Shown piece after piece: positions 12,300 to 23,690 of a stretch of 64,000 bases of DNA. The DNA is from Dryas octopetala (taxonomy: Eukaryota > Streptophyta > Magnoliopsida > Rosales > Rosaceae): assembly GCA_963921425.1 (NCBI GenBank), contig OY992834.1, positions 27,769,669 through 27,833,668 on the forward strand, written 5' to 3'. Made by a program: the position numbers and the translations under genes. The stretch's first letter is position 1. Each line of letters begins with the position of its first letter. The notes beneath the pieces were generated by a model that made no database searches, was not told the DNA's origin, and worked only from the letters and a program-made list of their open reading frames with translations.

Positions 12300-12883
12300 T
12301 TTTTTGATTATAAGGTGGAAGGCGAATGCATGCATCTAGGACCACCGAGCTGGCATGCACTCCAGGTCCCGATACCTCACCCGCTCTTGAGGCCGCAGTC
12401 CAGGCCACTTCCTCACCCGTTCCTGATGCAGCAGTCTAGGCCACTCCCTTTTCGGCTCCCGATGCTATAGTCTAATTCTCTTCGGCTCACCACTACAGTC
12501 AAGTTATAGGCACCTCGGCTTCGGCGTCATCCGGTGCGGCTTCCGTATCTACACAATTCGGAGGACTGAAGTCGAAGCAGGTGAATAAATTTATGAATAC
12601 ATTTTGTATAAATTTATTAATACATTTCGTATCTACACAATTCGGAGGACTGAAGTTGAAGCGGGTGAATAAATTTATTAATACATTTTGTATAAATTTA
12701 TTAGTTTTGTGTTATATAAATTTTGGATATAAAAAATATTAAATTAAAAAATTTTTTTTTTAAATAAAATAGGTTTTGTATACATTTATTAATACATTTT
12801 GGATATAAATTTATTAATTGTATGTTATATACATTTTGGATAAAAAATATTAAATAAAAAATTTTTTTTTAAATAAAATAGGT
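12300..12883 (+). repeat. Ala/Ser-rich remnant and 84-bp tandem duplication
   Basis: 12300-12600 reads as an Ala/Ser/Pro-rich remnant (EAAVQATSSPVPDAAV) ending near GGLKSKQ. It vaguely resembles the N-terminal exon of the CACTA-2 accessory gene (CSGLKSSR), so it may be what is left of that gene; the link is weak. The phrase ATCTACACAATTCGGAGGAC occurs at about 12548 and again 84 bp later, a tandem duplication. A second, AT-rich duplication (GGATATAAAAAATATTAAAT-like) occupies about 12720-12883. Confidence 0.5.
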
Positions 12884-13321
12884 TTAGGCGACGGAATTCT
12901 TCGTCACCTAAATATACTTTGGGAGAGGAACTACTTATTCGTCGCCCAAAGTATGTTTAGGCGATGAAATAATTCGTCGCCTAAATATACTTTAGGAGAG
13001 GAACTATTAATTCGTCGCCTAAAGTATATTTAGGCGACGAAAAATTCCATCGCTTAAATATACTTTGGGAGAGGAACTATTAATTCGTCGCCCAAAGTAT
13101 GTTTAGGCGACGAACTCATTCGTCGCCTAAACATGCTTTGGGCGACAAACCACATGTCTTAGGAGACGAAATAAATTTGTCTCCCTAGGTAGCTTTGGGC
13201 GTCATGTTTTAGGCGACCAAATACTCGACGAACAGATTTCGTCACCCAAAGTTTTGGGCGACGTAAATCAACTTTGGGAGAGGAACTAGGTTCGTCGCCT
13301 AAAGTGTTTTTTCTTGTAGTG
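12884..13321. repeat. CACTA-1 right subterminal repeat array and terminus
   Basis: Alternating direct and inverted copies of TTTRGGCGACGAA and TTCGTCGCCYAAA are spaced about 20-50 bp apart and end at the TTCTTGTAGTG terminus. In characterised En/Spm elements such arrays are the binding sites of the accessory transposition protein. Confidence 0.8.
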
Positions 13322-13538
13322 GTTGTTGATCACTTGATTGATTAAAAAAAAAAAAAGTGAAATTGGATATTAAATGCAGATTGTCTATTATTGACTTTTT
13401 ACATTTTATATATTAACAGAAGTCATCAAATTTTTATTTGTAATTAAGTAGGACAGTTTAGTTGGTGCGTAGGGATCAGTTTTGAGGATTGCAATAATTC
13501 ATATTGTAGTTGGGAGGTGACAGTGAGTGGTAGGACAG
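13322..13538. other. Spacer between CACTA-1 and duplication copy A, nothing recognised
   Basis: AT-rich sequence between the CACTA-1 terminus and the start of similarity to copy B. It may be the remains of intron 2 of the beta-glucosidase fragment that follows. Confidence 0.4.
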
Positions 13539-13710
13539 AAATATATGCAGCAATTTGTACACAGAATCTCCTGCTAATTAAAGTATGTTTAGTTATCACT
13601 ATTCTAAAAAGTTTTAATAAGTGATTAGGACATGAGCCAACAATTAATTATTTTATCGATTAACAATAATGTCGACATTGAAAGGCAGGGGGAGAGAGAG
13701 AGATCATCAC

Positions 13711-14089
13711 CTGGATGTTTCCTAGTGAAAGTCTCCCGGCCAGACACTAGCTCCCCTTCCATCTGTAAATGTTGCTCCTTCAGACTGAGAATGAAGAAAT
13801 CAACAAAACACCAAAACAATAAATGAAAACAGTACATAAAATGAACATTATATATATAGCATAATTATTTCCATGTAAGCATGTCTCTGTTTCTGAGTCG
13901 AATGTATTGTTATCCAAATTAACATACCTGATAGGCAGCACAACCAGCACCAAAAATGAAATCAGTTGGAAAACGGGTTCGATTAAATGGCACCGAAACT
14001 TCACTGGGTGTGACTGATCCTTGGGTGCTCACCAAAAACCCAGCCATGGCTACAAGGAACAACATCAGACCACCACCTTCAAATGCCAT
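13711..14089 (-). pseudogene. Beta-glucosidase (GH1) 5' fragment, exons 1-2, copy A
   Basis: Exon 1 (14089-13928, 162 bp) starts at ATG. It encodes a hydrophobic signal peptide (LMLFLVAMAGFLVSTQG) and then the GH1 start FNRTRFPTDFIFGAGCAAYQ, ending CAG/GTATGT. Exon 2 (13784-13711) follows a CAG acceptor and encodes EGATFTDGRGASVW...KHPG. It is 74 bp against 70 bp in the full gene at 30776-42216: an extra CCGG after the VW codons shifts the frame. No later exon follows before CACTA-1. GH1 beta-glucosidases hydrolyse plant glycosides, usually in the vacuole, apoplast or ER. This fragment cannot encode an enzyme. Confidence 0.85.
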
Positions 14090-14141
14090 GTTTGGCTCTC
14101 TAAATTAAGCTAATTGCTCTTCAACCCTGATGCCATGTCCC

Positions 14142-14150
14142 CTATATATA
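14142..14150 (-). promoter_or_regulatory. TATA box upstream of beta-glucosidase fragment A
   Basis: TATATATAGG on the minus strand, about 55 bp upstream of the exon 1 ATG, is conserved in copy B and in the full gene. A CATGCATG (RY-type) element lies just upstream at about 14166-14173. Confidence 0.6.
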
Positions 14151-14542
14151 GACTCGATCCCTAGCGCATGCATGTGCAGGTGCATCAAAGCTCGTGCACC
14201 TCAGCTTCACTGTAAACATGGACAGTCATGCATGGGCTAATTCAACTGTACTACATATTAAAATTAGCAGAGCAGTAGTAGGGTACTATTCAATTTCTGT
14301 TGATTCATTTTTCTCTCAGAGTATTCCTTTCTCTCAATTACATTACGTGGAATCAAAACAGAGAAAAAGATAAAATCAATTAATTTGGGTGATATTATAT
14401 TGGATCTCATGCGCCCTCAAAAAAATCGAAAGAAATAACAATATATTCCTTTTTCTGGTACTTTGTCCTTAATTTAAATAAATTCCTGCTAATGTGACTA
14501 ATTAAAATAAGTCACAACAGAGAGTAATTAATTTTTGTTGAT

Positions 14543-14854
14543 TTGGGTTTAGCACGCAGGGGGGAACGTTTAGCTATGGATGCCGGGTTTCGATACACGT
14601 ACTCAAGTTGCATGTCAACATGCATGGTGCAAGTTTATGTGTGCATGGAAGGTAATTTGATTGCTGTTGTGAAGCAACTTATGACTAATTTGAGTCAATT
14701 ACAATTAATTATGAAACTAGAAATTGTAATAGATCGAGTGGCTCATAACCTTGCACGCGCGCCTTGGGTTTTATTGGCTTACTTTATTTCCTCTGCGCCA
14801 ATATATGACACTCTCATAATTCACAAACATGTATTAAATTTCTCTTCTGACTGA
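14543..14854 (+). pseudogene. Possible RNase H-like (RVT_3) remnant in the spacer, copy A
   Basis: A reading frame of about 103 codons ends ...IDRVAHNLARAPWVLLAYFISSAPIYDTL. This weakly recalls the NRVAHxLAR...PxFISxxLxxD tail of RNase H-like domains found in plant LINEs and their host relatives. Copy B holds the same frame at 22282-22587 with few changes. No catalytic Asp/Glu residues could be placed, and the neighbouring sequence is not LINE-like to my eye. It may equally be chance preservation inside a young duplication. Confidence 0.25.
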
Positions 14855-15987
14855 TTGTGCATGGCACACTGAAATATTGTCTATGCATGAATAGTACAAA
14901 CTTTAATTTCAGACAATAATTATTATATATTTATAACTGGAATTTGAATTAGAGAGAGAAGAGTACAGAGCGAAAGGACAATGAATTATTGGAAGTTCTT
15001 AAGTTTTGGCGCCCGTATGTGCAGATTAATGATCGTTGATATGGATCATGGATGTGTAGGCTCCACATATAGCATTTCCAGATAAGATTTACAGGTACGT
15101 AGCTCATCTCTTCACCACTTCTTTTCAAACACATGCATCATGCAGGCCCTTTTCTGCTGCACGCACTCCTCATCTCTTCACCATTGATTGACATGGTCGA
15201 GTCCAATCAGTTCCAGCTCTATTGCCATCTTTTCTAATTAATTTATATACTATTATAAAGTTAAATGGAAAAAGGTTTTTCATACATTACAGTCTACTAG
15301 GCTAGTAAAAGCCTATTAGCCACGTGACCTCAAGCCAAGTTAGCAAACAGTTCCAACCCCACACGCATACATGCACCAAACTTAGATCCTTAACACGCGC
15401 TAATTTACAGATTCTTATCTCACTTACTTACCAATATTTTCTTTTACCTTTTATATGAAGATGTGGAATTCAAATGCTTGTCTTAGCCTTTTCTAACTAA
15501 GTAAGGAGACATATTATTAAGAGTGACGATTTTAACACTCCAATTTTATACGTTTAAACCCTTTTCTTTATTTTATGCATTGATAATTGAGCAAATAAAT
15601 GAAGTTTTTAAAAAAAAAGTAGTGCAGGTGTACAAAACAAGAGTGCAAAGATTGCTATCCATAATTAATTAGATTGTAGCTAGCTCCCTTGCCAAATTTA
15701 AACTTCATGATGTCCAAATAAGCAATGGATATTAATTTATTCAATTTATATATCAAGCATAATAATATCAAGATATGTATTGTGAGGGATCATAAATATG
15801 TGATGGAGTTCTTTGCTGTTTGATCGATCAGTTTCACAAGTACGTATGAATTTATTATCTTCTCAATCCAGAAGAAATCTCCTCTTTATACTGTATTATT
15901 GATGAGGGAGATTGATGGAGAAATCCTTCTTAATTATTTGCTACCTAGCTAGTTCAGTCGATTCACATCAATTCAGGAGGAACATCT

Positions 15988-16309
15988 GTAAGTTTCTTTA
16001 TACATCTTTAGCATACACATCTCATATGTACCAATCAAACATATATATATATTGTATCCAGTAAATATTCATATATATTAGTAGCAGAACACTTACCTGG
16101 TGAACTCATGATAATTGCAGGGGATTGACTGTGAATCAAGACGCACACCAACTGCTTGATAAAAGGTCTCAACACACCAGTCTTCTGGTCTGCACACTAT
16201 ACTTAATAATTTCACTCAAGATGGGGAAGTGGATGAAAAGCTCGGGGTGATTGTGCAGCCAGGGACCAATGCTATATATAGGGTCTTGAGAATATAAGTG
16301 TCCTCCCAC
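15988..16309. other. Unassigned stretch between copy A and the 207-bp repeat
   Basis: The minus strand has an open stretch (about 16193-16105) ending in a plausible donor (CAG/GTAAGT). It encodes a peptide such as GVRLDSQSIPCNYHEFT that I do not recognise. A TATATATAGGG phrase lies at about 16273. No family assignment. Confidence 0.3.
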
Positions 16310-16516
16310 TAAGGTACCTCATACTCAATCCTAATTTGACTCCTATACAAAGACTTGCTGCAGTCATGCTTAGTTTACAGCATATAGCAGCTGTATCCAA
16401 GTTATCCTAGTTCATATAGGTTTAGGATTCCATCTTTATGTGAACTAGTCATGTAGTAGTATTTAGTGAGTACTCCTATTACTTGCTCCTTAAGAATGAT
16501 CAGTTAATTGAATCCG
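16310..16516. repeat. 207-bp direct repeat, left copy
   Basis: Begins TAAGGTACCTCATACTC and ends TTAATTGAATCCG. It appears identical to 20633-20839 by eye. It lacks TG...CA ends and has no adjoining primer site or polypurine tract, so it is not the LTR of the Copia sequence it flanks. Confidence 0.85.
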
Positions 16517-19500
16517 TGATAGTTTGATCTCGCTTGACAGTCTTGAATCTCTGCTTTTGACTGCTGAACGACGATATCGAAATCAAGGGCTCTTGGGACA
16601 TGATTCTGAACCGTCATTACAAGCCATGAGTGCTAATCGTGGCAGAGGTCGTGGAGGCCGTGGTGGTCGAGGTTCTCCCAATTACCAGGCTCACAACCAC
16701 CAGGGGTCTCGTTTCCATGAGTCTCCACATGCGTTTGCTCACGGCCCTGCTACTAATCCATATTCACCCCATAGGCGTTTTACTCCTGGTATGTTTGCTG
16801 CTGGTTCTGTTGGTAATTCAATTACTAATCGAAATGCTTCTATTCTTGGTCCAGCTCCATCGAGTTGCTCTTCTTCTGGTTTTTCAAATAGCAATCACAC
16901 AGCCACAAACAATTCCACTGGGCGTGTTCAGTGTCAAATCTGCGGCAGAACAAATCATTCTGCTATTGATTGCTACCAACGTATGAATCATGCTTATGAA
17001 GGCCGAGTGCCAGCAAGTAAACTCTCTACCATGGCTGCCACTTCACACGGTGGACAGGATCCAAATCATTGGTTGCTTGATACAGGTGCTAATGCTCATA
17101 TTACACATACGCTTGATAATCTTCAACATCCACGAGATTTTCAAGGGGATACTGTTGGTGGTGTGATTACCTGTTCAGGTTTGAACATTCATAAAACTGG
17201 TTTTAAAAATTTTATTCATGATTCTAAGTTTTATTCTCTTTCTCCTCTTCTTTATTCTCCTCATGCTTCCGCCAATATTCTTTCTGTTCATCATTTTCTT
17301 AAAGATAATAATTGTAACCTTTTGCTTTCTCCTGCTTCTTTTTGTTTGAAGGATCGAACTTCGGGGAAGATTCTTTTCCACGGCACGAGTAAAGATGGGC
17401 TCTATCCCATTGTTCTTCCTCGCTCCGATTCCAGTCTCAAAGTTTATCATTCCAATAAAGCTGATGTGCATCAATGGCATGCGCGTTTAGGACATCCATC
17501 TTCTGCTGTTTTGAATATTTTACGTTTCGATCTCGGTTTTTCAATAAAAGACAAGTCTTTTTGTGGTTCTTGTCCGTTAGGCAAATCTACTAAGTTACCT
17601 TTTGGTGTTTCGGATTTTGTTGCTAGTAGTCCTTTTGAGTTAGTGCATACGGATGTATGGACATCTTCAATTTTATCACATGATGGGTTTCGCTATTTTG
17701 TTAATTTTGTTGATCACTTTACCAAGTATACCTGGGTGTTTCCTTTACGCAGAAAATGTGATGTTTATGATGTTTTTTGTCGTTTCCTTAAATATGTCTC
17801 CACTCAATTTTCTTTTTCCATTAAACAATTGCAAAGTGATGGTGGTGGTGAGTATCTCAGTACTCCTTTTCAAACTATTTTATAGGATAATGGTATTTTT
17901 TATAAAATCACTTGTCCACACCATCCTGAACAAAATGGTGTCGCTGAACGAAAACATCGCCATCTTATAGATACTACTTTAACTCTTCTTGCTCATGCTC
18001 ATATGCCATTAACTTATTGGGTGGATGCTTTGCACACTGCTACTTTTCTTATTAATCGCATGCCTTCCTATCGTCTTAAAAAGATGTCTCCTTACCAACT
18101 ATTATTTAACAGAAAACCTGATTATTCGATGTTTAAGGTGTTTGGCTGTGCTTGTTATCCATATTTACGTCCCTATAATACTCATAAATTTGCTTTCCGA
18201 TCCAAACAATGTATCTTTCTCGGCTATTCCTTAAATTATAAAGGATATCGTTGTCTTGATCATGCCACGGGTCGAGTTTATTTGTCTCGTCATGTTCAGT
18301 TTAATGAGTCTCTTTTTCCTTTTACATTGTTGTCTTCTCCATCTACGAATTCTCTTTGTTTTTCTCTTTCTGAACAGGTGGTGTCTTTGCCCTCTACTCT
18401 TCCATTAGTCGCGGCTCCCCCACCTGTCCCTTCTTCTCCGTGTGGTGATCACTCCACTATGACATCTATCAAGATCTCATCTACGCCTGCCCTCTCTTCT
18501 CCTTCTTCCGAGTCTGTGCGTCCGGTTCATGATGCTCCTAGTCCCTTGCCTAGTTCCTTTTCGGCCGGCATTCCCAGTGTTGCTATTTCTGCTTCCGCAG
18601 GTGAGAGTGGGGAGCTCGTGCCTGACACCACCCAGGCTTCTGTTGCTTCTAGTCCGGCAGTGGCACCACCACTCTCTCTTTCCTTGTCTAATTCACAACC
18701 TGGTATTGGTTCATCATTAATCACCAACACTCACTCCATGCAAACTCGTGGTAAGGATGGGATTGTCAAGCCTAATCCTAAATGGGCATTAACATCTTTA
18801 TCTTCTCCTATTGATGTGGAACCTAGTTCTTTTTTGCAGGCCAACAAACATGAGGCTTGGCGGCAGGCCATGCGGGTTGAATTTGCTGCTTTACAACAGG
18901 CCGGTACTTGGATTTTGGTACCTCATCCGCCCAATATTAATTTGCTTCCAAATAAATGGGTTTTTCGCATCAAGCGAAAATCGGACGGTTCCATTGAGCG
19001 TTATAAAGCTCGTTTGGTAGCCAATGGGTTTCATCAGCAGGAAGGTATTGATTATGGTGAGACTTTTAGTCCCGTGGTTAAGCACACTACTATTCGGTTG
19101 ATTTTGGCTCTTGCAGTTACTTTTAATTGGCCAATTAAGCAGTTGGATGTTCAAAATGCGTTTTTACATGGTCACATTTCTGAAAATGTTTATATGAAGC
19201 AGCCTCGTGGTTTTGAGGACTCTACTTTCCCCCATTATGTTTGTAAGCTTCAATGTTCTCTTTATGGTCTTAAACAGGCACCTAGAGCCTGGTTTTCTTG
19301 CTTCTCTGCTTATTTGGAGGAATTGGGATTTCAGCCTTCCTCTGCTGACCCATCTCTCTTCACATATCACCATGGTTCCATTGTGGTCTATTTGCTTATT
19401 TATGTGGATGATAATCTCATTACTGGAACTAGCATTGCTACTATTAATTTTTTGATTACTGAGCTTGCTCGCCTTTTCTCTATGAAAGATCTTGGCAATG

Positions 19501-20632
19501 TTCATTATTTTTTGGGTGTTGCCATTACCCGCTCGCCTGTAGGAATGTTTTTGAATCAGGAAAAGTATGTTCGTGACTTGCTCATCAAACATGACATGCT
19601 TCAGGCCAAGCCGGTTTCTACTCCTTGCACTTCTCATCGTCTTAGTCTGCTTGATGGTGCTCCCTTGCCTGATCCTTTTCCTTATCGGAGTGCCGTGGGT
19701 GCTCTTCAGTATCTTACCATTACTCGCCCAGATATAACGTTTGCTGTTAATCAAGTATGCCAGTTTTTACATGCACCAACTACCACTCATTGGGCTGCAG
19801 TTAAACGCATTCTTCGGTATGTGAAGGGTACTCTTACTCATGGCATTCTTTACACTCCTGATCCTTGCACATTAATGGGTTTTGTGATGCGGATTACGCG
19901 GGTGATCCAGATGATCGGGTGTCTACTGGTGGATATTGCTTGTATTTGGGTTCTAATTCAATTGCCTGGCAGTCTAAGAAACAACGTGGTGTTTCTCGTT
20001 CCAGCACGGAGGCAGAGTATAGACAACTCGCCTATACTGCTGCATCTATCTCTTGGCTTCGTCATTTGTTCAAAGATCTTCGTCTTCCTTTGTCCAAGCC
20101 TTCCTTATGGTGTGACAACGTAAGTGCTATCTCTCTTGCTTCTAATCCTATTTTCCATTCTCGCACTAGACATGTGGAGGTGGATTATCATTATATTCGT
20201 GAGAAAGTGGTTCGTAATGAAATCGCTGTCAAGTTCATTTCTTCTCATGATCAAATTGCCGACATCATGACCAAAGGGTTGCCTTCTTCTCGTTTTCACG
20301 ATCTTACTTCCAAGCTTCCGGTGCTTCTTCCTCCGTTCAGCTTGCGGGGGCATGATAAACAATTATCCTCAGCCAATGTCTATCCAACGCCAGAGCCTCA
20401 AGAGTCCCCAATTCATCCAAAGGCTACGTCTTTATCTCCTGGGTCATATCCATCTACTGGATCATCATCAGATTCTATTAGATAATGTTTGCTTTGCTAT
20501 TATCTCTTTATGTATCACTTATCCTCCGTATAAAGGATGTCTTGTACCTTAGATAGGTCTCTTGTATGTTTTTACTATATATTGAATGCAATACAAAACC
20601 CTCTGTAGTCAAGAGGATTACAATTCATATTA
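16517..20632 (+). mobile_element. Ty1/Copia retrotransposon fragment (fossil)
   Basis: Parts in order: C-terminal gag with a CQICGRTNHSAIDC zinc knuckle (about 16930-16985), protease with LLDTGANAHIT (about 17070), GAG-pre-integrase (HARLGHPS...CGSCPLGKS, about 17470-17590), integrase core (about 17630-18200), reverse transcriptase with DVQNAFLHG and YVDD (about 18930-19680), RNase H (about 19870-20280), and about 150 bp resembling the start of a short 3' LTR. The 5' LTR, primer site and N-terminal gag are absent. The reading frame has about two breaks, so it is decayed but not ancient. It sits between two 207-bp direct repeats. Lineage within Copia not determined. Confidence 0.9.
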
Positions 20633-20839
20633 TAAGGTACCTCATACTCAATCCTAATTTGACTCCTATACAAAGACTTGCTGCAGTCATGCTTAGTTTA
20701 CAGCATATAGCAGCTGTATCCAAGTTATCCTAGTTCATATAGGTTTAGGATTCCATCTTTATGTGAACTAGTCATGTAGTAGTATTTAGTGAGTACTCCT
20801 ATTACTTGCTCCTTAAGAATGATCAGTTAATTGAATCCG
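20633..20839. repeat. 207-bp direct repeat, right copy
   Basis: Same 207 bp as 16310-16516. The right-hand flank (20840 onward, AATAGAACAAGGC) differs from what follows the left copy, so the repeat borders the Copia insertion exactly. Confidence 0.85.
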
Positions 20840-21478
20840 AATAGAACAAGGCTTGCAGTCCATTAGAATCTTACATTCTCCCACTTGGACTAGCATTATT
20901 CTTAATCAATGACTTCACTGATAATTCATCAAGTAATCTGTAATTGCGCTAGAGATATCAACTAAAACTTAACTTAGATCAACTTAGTCAAGACACAGTT
21001 GTAAACATTAGACTATGAGAAGTTCTTAGACTATTATTTGTCCAAACAACTCATAATCATTAATGTTCAAACTGCATCTTACCTCAGTCATTTTCCAAGC
21101 ATGAAATATTAAAAAAAATATGAGCTTACAAAAATCTGTTGGCTTATTCTCAGTACTTAACCATTTGTAAACTTGGTCCTACTGTATGAATTGCTAATCT
21201 TTAAGCAATTCCTCTTATCTTATTAGCAAGATTACTGTATGTATATATAAAAATTATGGTATGCATGCATATACGTATATGCATGCATACCGTAATTTTT
21301 ATATATATGTATGTATCTACATATGTACATTAGTCTTAATGAACTGAATAAGTGAATAAACTTTAAATGTTTAAGTTGAACTATTAAGCTGTAATCATGA
21401 TAAGTATAGTTCAATCTTCAACATAACTGAAACTAAGGAATAATTTGTAAAATTTAACTGAATGGCACTGATCTACTT
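20840..21478. other. Unassigned spacer, AT-rich, with one long palindrome
   Basis: A phrase near 20875 (CTTACATTCTCCCACTTGG) resembles non-coding sequence of plant Copia LTRs, so part of this spacer and the 207-bp repeat could belong to an older element. I cannot prove it. No gene is visible. Confidence 0.35.
21233..21316. repeat. Near-perfect 80-bp palindrome
   Basis: The two arms of about 40 bp mirror each other around ATAC/GTAT at 21274/21275 and contain GGTATGCATGCATATAC and its complement, flanked by ATATATAAAAATTA. There is essentially no loop. Confidence 0.8.
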
Positions 21479-21662
21479 AAATATATGCAGCAATATATTT
21501 GTACACACAATCTCCTTCAGACTGAGAATGAAGAAATCAACAAAACACCAAAACAATATATGAAAACAGTACATAAAATGAACATTATATATAGCATAAT
21601 TATTTGCATGCAAGCATGTCTCTTTTTCTGAGTCGAATATATTGTTATCCAAATTAACATAC

Positions 21663-21824
21663 CTGATAGGCAGCACAACCAGCACCAAAAATGAAATCAG
21701 TTGGAAAACGGGTTCAATTAAATGGCACCGAAACTTTACTGGGTGTGACTGATCCTTGGGTGCTCACCAAAAACCCAGCCATGGCTACAAGGAACAACAT
21801 CAGACCACCACCTTCAAATGCCAT
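21663..21824 (-). pseudogene. Beta-glucosidase (GH1) exon 1 fragment, copy B
   Basis: A 162-bp exon from ATG at 21824 to a CAG/GTATGT donor. It encodes the same signal peptide as copy A and FNxTRFPTDFIFGAGCAAYQ, except that the Arg codon after FN is TGA (21714-21716) where copy A reads CGA. Exon 2 is absent because of a 207-bp deletion relative to copy A. Non-functional. Confidence 0.85.
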
Positions 21825-21876
21825 GTTTGGCTCTCTAAATTAAGCTAATTGCTCTTCAACCCTGATGCCATGTCCC

Positions 21877-21885
21877 CTATATATA
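21877..21885 (-). promoter_or_regulatory. TATA box upstream of beta-glucosidase fragment B
   Basis: CTATATATA on the plus strand (TATATATAG on the minus), at the same distance from ATG as in copy A, with the same CATGCATG element upstream. Confidence 0.55.
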
Positions 21886-22703
21886 GACTCGATCCCTAGC
21901 GCATGCATGTGCAGGTGCATCAAAGCTCGTGCACCTCAGCTTCACTGTAAACATGGACAGTCATGCATGGGCTAATTCAACTGTACTACATATTAAAATG
22001 AGCAGAGCAGTAGTAGGGTACTATTCAATTTCTGTTGATTCATTTTTCTCTCAGAGTATTCCTTTCTCTCAATTACAATATGTGGAATCAAAACAGAGAA
22101 AAAGATAAAATCAATTAATTTGGGTGATATTATATTGGATCTCATGCGCCCTCAAAAAAATCGAAAGAAATAACAATATATTCCTTTTTCTGGTACTTTG
22201 TCCTTAATTTAAATAAATTCCTGCTAAGCTATATGTGACTAATTAAAATAAGTCACAACAGAGTAATTAATTTTTGTTGATTTGGGTTTAGCACGCAGGG
22301 GGGAACGTTTGGCTATGGATGCCGGGTTTCGATACACGTACTCAAGTTGCATGTCAACATGCATGGTGAAAGTTTATGTGTGCATAGAAGGTAGTTTGAT
22401 TGCTGTTGTGAAGCAACTTATGGCTAATTTGAGTCAATTACAATTAATTATGAACCTAGAAATTGTAATAGATCGAGTGGCTCATAAGCTTGCACGCGCG
22501 CCTTGGGTTTTATTGGCTTACTTTATTTCCTCTGCGCCAATATATGACACTCTCATAATTCACAAACATGTATTTCCTTCTGACTGATTGTGCATGGCAC
22601 ACTGAAATATTGTCTATGCATGAACAATACAAACTTTAATTTCAGACAATAATTATATATATTTATAACTGGAATTTGAATTCGAGAGAGAAGAGTACAG
22701 AGC

Positions 22704-22764
22704 GAAAGGACAATGAATTTTTTCTTCTTTTTTTTTTTTTTTGGTCTGGAAAGGACAATGAATT
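22704..22764 (-). mobile_element. Extremely short retroposon stub with 16-bp target duplication
   Basis: GAAAGGACAATGAATT occurs at 22704-22719 and 22749-22764. Between them are 29 bp: on the minus strand a few bases (CCAGACC) and then an A-rich tail. Copy A carries the sequence once (14972-14987). A long target duplication plus a poly(A) tail is the mark of LINE-type reverse transcription; almost nothing of the element body was copied. Confidence 0.75.
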
Positions 22765-23139
22765 ATTGGAAGTTCTTAAGTTTTGAAATGCATGCGCCCG
22801 CATGTGCAGATTAATGATCGTTGATATGGATCATGTGATGTGTAGGCTCCACATATAGCATTTCCAGATAAGATTTATAGGTACGTAGCTCATCTCTTCA
22901 CCACTTCTTTTCAAACACATGCATCATGCAGGCCCTTTTCTGGTACACGCACTCCTCATCTCTTCACCATTGATTGACATGGTCGAGTCCAATCAGTTCC
23001 AGCTCTATTGCCATCTTTTCTAATTAATTTATATACTGTTATAAAGTTAAATGGAAAAAAAAAAAAATTTCTTTTTTGGGGGGGGGGGGGGGAGAAGGAG
23101 AAGGAAAGAGGTTTTTCATACATTACACTACAAGAAAAA

Positions 23140-23690
23140 AGGGTTTGGGAGAGGAACGGAATTCGTCGCCCAAAGTAGAGTTTCGTCGCCCAAACGTTTG
23201 GGCGACGAAATTGGTTCGTCGAGCAATTGGACGCCCAAGATGCGTCGCCCAAGAGTTTGGGCGACGAATCCATAAATTTCGTCGCCCAAAGACACCTGGG
23301 GGCGACGAAATTTTTTTGTCTCCCAACACATAAAATTCGTCGCCCAAAGAATGTTTAGGCGACGGACAAATTCCGTCGCCCAAAGAAGGTTTGGGCGACG
23401 AACACCCTTATTCGTCGCCCAAAGCATGTTTGGGCGACGAAATTATCCGTCGCCTAAACAAGATTTGGGAGAGGAATAACTAATTTCCTCGCTGGAACGT
23501 TCTTTGGGCGACGGAATTTTTCCTCGCCCAAAGTGTGTTTGGGAGACGAACAAGGGTATTCGTCGCCCAAAGCATGTTTAGGCGACGAAAAATTCCGTCG
23601 CCCAAACATGCTTTGGGCGAGGAATAGATTTATTCGTCGCCCAAACACCCTTTGGGCGACGAAAAATTTCGTCGCTCAAACATGTTTTTT
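23140..23690. repeat. CACTA-2 left subterminal repeat array
   Basis: Many alternating copies of TTTGGGCGACGAA and TTCGTCGCCCAAA, with a variant GGCGAGGAA, spaced about 20-45 bp apart. Confidence 0.85.

Larger units (their letters stand above)
11247..13321 (+). mobile_element. CACTA-1: right part of a CACTA element with a captured SnRK2 gene piece
   Basis: The right terminus TTTTTTCTTGTAGTG ends at 13321, the inverse of the CACTACAAGAAAA end of plant CACTA transposons. Subterminal repeats (12884-13321) are of the same GGCGACGAA type as in CACTA-2 and CACTA-3. The C-rich block 11270-11560, with CGAAACCCAYCCC phrases, is the reverse complement of G-rich blocks in those two elements. No left terminus is visible; the element abuts the Ty3 LTR at 11246, so the left side was lost in a rearrangement. 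No transposase gene is present. Confidence 0.75.
13539..15987. repeat. Segmental duplication, copy A
   Basis: This segment is collinear with 21479-23125 plus 30107-30795 (copy B). It contains, on the minus strand, the last codons and stop of an upstream beta-glucosidase (MFLLN then TGA, about 15970-15987), the spacer, a TATA box, and the 5' exons of the next beta-glucosidase. Copy A lacks the CACTA-2 insertion and a small retroposon stub, so it keeps the unoccupied sites TTA (15287-15289) and GAAAGGACAATGAATT (14972-14987). Copy A still has exon 2, which copy B lost. Confidence 0.85.

Noticed and set aside
16310-20839. The 207-bp repeats as LTRs of the Copia element
   Set aside because: They lack TG...CA ends, no primer site follows the left copy, no polypurine tract precedes the right copy, and the element's own LTR-like sequence lies inside them.
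23140-23690. Regularly spaced short repeats resembling a CRISPR array
   Set aside because: The motifs occur in both orientations with irregular spacing directly inside a CACTA terminus in plant DNA; they are subterminal repeats.
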